Positions 61,478-64,000 of a stretch of 64,000 bases of DNA are shown in pieces. The stretch lies in NCBI GenBank assembly GCA_963805305.1, contig CAWDTM010000002.1, forward strand, positions 62,001 through 126,000, written 5' to 3'. A model generated the notes under the pieces. The model saw only the letters and a program-made list of their open reading frames with translations. It made no database searches and had not been told where the DNA came from. Source of the DNA: CAVXEH01 sp963805305. GTDB lineage: Bacteria > Chloroflexota > Limnocylindria > QHBO01. Position 1 is the stretch's first letter, and each line of letters opens with the position of its first letter. Both the position numbers and the translations under genes were made by a program.

Positions 61478-61508
61478 CCCGGTGCGGCGCCGCCGTTGCC
61501 GCACCGGG
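61478..61508 (+). terminator. hairpin terminator after acnA
   Basis: CCCGGTGCGGC (61478-61488) and GCCGCACCGGG (61498-61508) form an 11-bp perfect stem with a 9-base loop. No T tract. The right arm overlaps the apt promoter. Confidence 0.65.
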
Positions 61509-61525
61509 TGCCATGGGTCTAGACT
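61496..61525 (+). promoter_or_regulatory. promoter of apt
   Basis: TTGCCG (61496-61501), an 18-base spacer and TAGACT (61520-61525), the same -10 hexamer as at hemW and xthA. It leaves a ~35-base leader before GTG 61568. Confidence 0.6.
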
Positions 61526-61567
61526 CAGCCGCGGATTGATACCTCCCACGCACCCTGGAGTGCCCTC

Positions 61568-62098
61568 GTGACCGTTCGACCGGCCGACGACCTGCGCGCG
61601 AAGATCCGGGAGGTCCCGGACTTCCCGAAGCCCGGGATCCTGTTCTACGACATCACGACCCTCCTCAAGGATGCCGACGCGTTCCGCGAGGTGATCGACC
61701 AGATGGCGGCCCAGGTCGCCGACGCCAAGATCGACCTCGTGGTCGGCATGGAGTCGCGTGGCTTCATCTTCTCGGCGCCGCTCGCCTACAAGCTCAGCGC
61801 GGGCTTCGTCCCGGTGCGAAAGCTCGGGAAGCTGCCGGCGGAGACCATCGAGGTGGAGTACTCGCTCGAGTACGGGACCGCCACGCTGGAGATCCACAAG
61901 GACGCGATCCAGGCAGGCCAGCGGGTGCTGATCGTCGACGACCTGCTCGCCACCGGCGGCACGGTGATGGGGACCATCGAGCTGGTGCGCCGACTCGGCG
62001 GGGAGATCGCCGGGCTCTCGTTCATGGTCGAGCTGCCCGCCCTGAAGGGACGCGAGAAGCTGGGCGAGTTCACCATCAACACGCTGCTGACCTACTAG
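61568..62098 (+). CDS. apt: adenine phosphoribosyltransferase
   Basis: Salvages adenine to AMP with PRPP. The 176-residue product has IREVPDFPKPGILFYDIT, VVGMESRGFIFSAPLA, RKLGKLPAETIEVEYSLEYG and the PRPP motif VLIVDDLLATGGT. The length is normal. It is near ahcY, which produces adenosine; a GNAT gene lies between them. Confidence 0.96.
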   Translation: MTVRPADDLRAKIREVPDFPKPGILFYDITTLLKDADAFREVIDQMAAQVADAKIDLVVGMESRGFIFSAPLAYKLSAGFVPVRKLGKLPAETIEVEYSLEYGTATLEIHKDAIQAGQRVLIVDDLLATGGTVMGTIELVRRLGGEIAGLSFMVELPALKGREKLGEFTINTLLTY

Positions 62099-62119
62099 GC
62101 GCACCGGAGGCCAGGACGC

Positions 62120-62977
62120 ATGGCGGTTGCCCAGTCCGAGCAGCGGGCCCGAGCCGTCACCGACCGCGACGCGATTGCCGCCTTCCTGCGAAGGGACCGA
62201 CTGTACGCGGCCTATGCCTTTGGCGACCTCGACGGACCCAACCGACGGCGCGCGAGCTGGGGCATCGCCTACGACGCGGCCGGGACACCCATCGCCCTGG
62301 CCGAGCACCACGAAGGTCTCGTTCCCCAGCCGCTTTTCCTGATGGGCGACCCCGGCGGATGCCGATCGCTCCTCGAGGCGGTCATCAAGCCCAGGGACGC
62401 CTACTTCCAGGCAACCGAGGAGCACGAGGCGGTGATGCGCTCCCTGTACGAGCTGGAGGCGCCGACGGCGATGCTGCGCATGGTGGTCGACCGTGACACC
62501 TTCACGCCCTTCGCGGGCCCGGCGGAGCGGCTGGTGCCCGCCGACATCGACGACCTCAACCGCCTCTACCAGCTCGGCTTTCGCACCGGCTTCCCGATCT
62601 CGGTCCTGTCCGACGGGATCTACTTCGGGGTCCGCGTCCGCGGGCGCCTCGTGAGCGCGGCCGGCACGCACGTCGTCAACCCCCGTGAGGGGATGGGGGT
62701 GGTGGGCAACGTGATGACGCACACCGACTTCCGCGGGCACGACTTCGCGAAGATGGTCACCTCCGCGGTGACCGCCGAGCTGCTGCGACGCCTCCCCGAC
62801 GTGGCGCTCAACGTCCACACCGACAACGACCCCGCGGTCGCGGCCTACACCCGCCTCGGGTACCGTGTGCACTGCCATCTCGTCGAACGGCTCGGACGCC
62901 GGCGTTCGGGTGGCTGGGGGATCATGCGACCCATACGAGAGGCGATACGACTGACGTGGCAACGCAACCCGGGGTGA
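62120..62977 (+). CDS. GNAT family N-acetyltransferase (FR47-like)
   Basis: A 285-residue acetyltransferase. The N-terminal half is divergent (an AIAAFLRRDRLYAAYAFGDL helical segment). The C-terminal GNAT core has YFGVRVRGRLVSAAGTHVV, GVVGNVMTHTDFRGHDFAKM (acetyl-CoA loop) and VHTDNDPAVAAYTRLGYRVH. The substrate is unknown. It starts 21 bases after apt and its stop overlaps a possible ahcY GTG as GTGA, so apt-GNAT-ahcY is probably one operon. Confidence 0.85.
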   Translation: MAVAQSEQRARAVTDRDAIAAFLRRDRLYAAYAFGDLDGPNRRRASWGIAYDAAGTPIALAEHHEGLVPQPLFLMGDPGGCRSLLEAVIKPRDAYFQATEEHEAVMRSLYELEAPTAMLRMVVDRDTFTPFAGPAERLVPADIDDLNRLYQLGFRTGFPISVLSDGIYFGVRVRGRLVSAAGTHVVNPREGMGVVGNVMTHTDFRGHDFAKMVTSAVTAELLRRLPDVALNVHTDNDPAVAAYTRLGYRVHCHLVERLGRRRSGGWGIMRPIREAIRLTWQRNPG

Positions 62978-64000
62978 ACCAGACGGCGCACGACGTGGCC
63001 GACATCGGCCTCGCCGAGCAGGGGAAGCTCAAGATCGAGTGGGCCGATCGGCAGATGCCGGTGCTGGCCGGGATCCGCGAGCGCTTCGCGCGCGAGCAGC
63101 CGCTGGCCGGATGGCGGATCAGCGCCTGCCTCCACGTCACCTCCGAAACCGCCAACCTGATGCGCACCCTGGCCGATGGCGGCGCGGACGTCGTCCTCTG
63201 CAGCTCCAACCCGCTCTCGACCCAGGACGACGTGGCCGCCTCGCTCGTGGCGCACCACGGGATCCCGGTCTACGCCATCAAGGGCGAGGACCGCGAGTCG
63301 TACTACCGGCACATCTCCGCGGCGCTCGACCACCGCCCCCAGGTGACCATGGACGACGGCGCGGACCTGGTCACCGCGCTCCACACCCAGCGCACGGACC
63401 TGCTCGACGAGGTGGTGGGCGGCACCGAGGAGACCACCACGGGTGTCATTCGCATGCGGGCCATGGCCTTCGACGGCAAGCTGCGGTTCCCCGTGGTCGC
63501 CGTCAACGAGGCGCTCACCAAGCACCTCTTCGACAACCGCTATGGCACCGGGCAGAGCGCCATCGACGGGATCCTGCGGGCCACGAACATCCTCTTCGCG
63601 GGCAAGAACGTGGTCGTGGGCGGCTATGGCTGGGTCGGGCGTGGGATCGCCTCTCGCGCCCATGGCATGGGGGCAAACGTCACCGTCGTCGAGGTGGACG
63701 CGACCCGGGCCCTGGAGGCCGCCATGGACGGATTCCGGGTGATGAGCGCCGGCGAAGCCGCCGCAATCGGCGACGTGTTCATCAGCGCAACCGGGAACCT
63801 CAACATCTGGGGGCGCGACCACTTCCCGCGGATGCGCGACGGGGCCATCCTGGCCAACGCCGGGCACTTCAACGACGAGTTCGAGCTTCCGGCGCTCGAG
63901 CAGCAGTCGACCTCGTCCCGGGAGGTCCGGCCGTTCACCCGCGAGTACCTGATGGCCGATGGCCGCCGCATCTACGTCCTCGCCGACGGGCGCCTCGTGA
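62956..64000 (+). CDS. ahcY: S-adenosylhomocysteine hydrolase (3' end outside window)
   Basis: Splits S-adenosylhomocysteine into adenosine and homocysteine using tightly bound NAD. The frame is open to the end of the window, about 348 codons of an expected ~420. Motifs are SACLHVTSETANLMRTL, CSSNPLSTQDDVAA, VTMDDGADLVTALH, the NAD-binding VVVGGYGWVGRGIASRA and NAGHFNDEFE. It is of the shorter type found in many bacteria and archaea, without the ~40-residue insert. GTG 62956 overlaps the GNAT gene by 22 bases; GTG 62974 (GTGA overlap with its stop) is equally likely. Confidence 0.95.
   Translation, partial: MATQPGVNQTAHDVADIGLAEQGKLKIEWADRQMPVLAGIRERFAREQPLAGWRISACLHVTSETANLMRTLADGGADVVLCSSNPLSTQDDVAASLVAHHGIPVYAIKGEDRESYYRHISAALDHRPQVTMDDGADLVTALHTQRTDLLDEVVGGTEETTTGVIRMRAMAFDGKLRFPVVAVNEALTKHLFDNRYGTGQSAIDGILRATNILFAGKNVVVGGYGWVGRGIASRAHGMGANVTVVEVDATRALEAAMDGFRVMSAGEAAAIGDVFISATGNLNIWGRDHFPRMRDGAILANAGHFNDEFELPALEQQSTSSREVRPFTREYLMADGRRIYVLADGRLV

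Overview
The window is ordinary chromosomal DNA from a high-GC bacterium. It is densely packed, with many 4-8 base gene overlaps and frequent GTG or TTG starts. No phage, transposon, CRISPR array, tRNA or rRNA is visible. The gene set suggests a Chloroflexota lineage (Limnocylindria-like) or a similar soil or freshwater high-GC phylum: HrcA/CIRCE heat-shock control, a VanW-type cell-wall protein, PgpH-YbeY, S21, and an S20 with a long basic tail. This placement is inference; a marker-gene tree would settle it.

Layout. 1-4140: lower glycolysis (gap, pgk, eno) and a methyltransferase. 4190-10400: rpsT, a VanW surface protein, a phosphotransferase, lepA and a CPBP membrane protease. 10400-20820: hemW, then the heat-shock genes hrcA-grpE-dnaK and the separate dnaJ, both preceded by CIRCE operators, with xthA, a lipoprotein and an AlkZ-like glycosylase between them. 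20820-22810: prmA-rsmE-HIT. 22980-41370: a glycerol island. 41380-43730: a TetR-controlled ABC exporter with a perfect palindromic operator. 43960-47480: rpsU, yqeY, pgpH, ybeY. 47490-54830: a FAD oxidoreductase / ECF sigma / membrane protein operon, pth and mfd. 54915-58410: an acetyltransferase and an sdpR-sdpI-ABC exporter operon. 58540-64000: acnA, apt, an acetyltransferase and the start of ahcY.

The glycerol island is the most interesting part. It holds a glycerol facilitator (GlpF), glycerol kinase (GlpK), one DhaK, three DhaL and two DhaM proteins of the phosphoryl-transfer dihydroxyacetone kinase, G3P acyltransferase (PlsY), a PgsA-like phosphatidyltransferase and a full GlpABC G3P dehydrogenase. 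It also holds a second GlpA-like flavoprotein encoded in one overlapping operon with succinate-dehydrogenase-type B, C and D subunits. One DhaL lies in an operon with a histidine kinase and a response regulator. A small acidic protein with three RGDFAEGQE repeats lies directly before another DhaL. My reading is that imported glycerol is phosphorylated and then routed either to phospholipid or to triose phosphate through one of two membrane electron-transfer complexes, while dihydroxyacetone is handled by DhaKLM and possibly sensed by the two-component system.

A second window-wide pattern is promoter architecture. Many operon-leading genes have a TANNNT -10 box ending only 6-11 bases before the start codon and no ribosome-binding site, which predicts common leaderless transcription.
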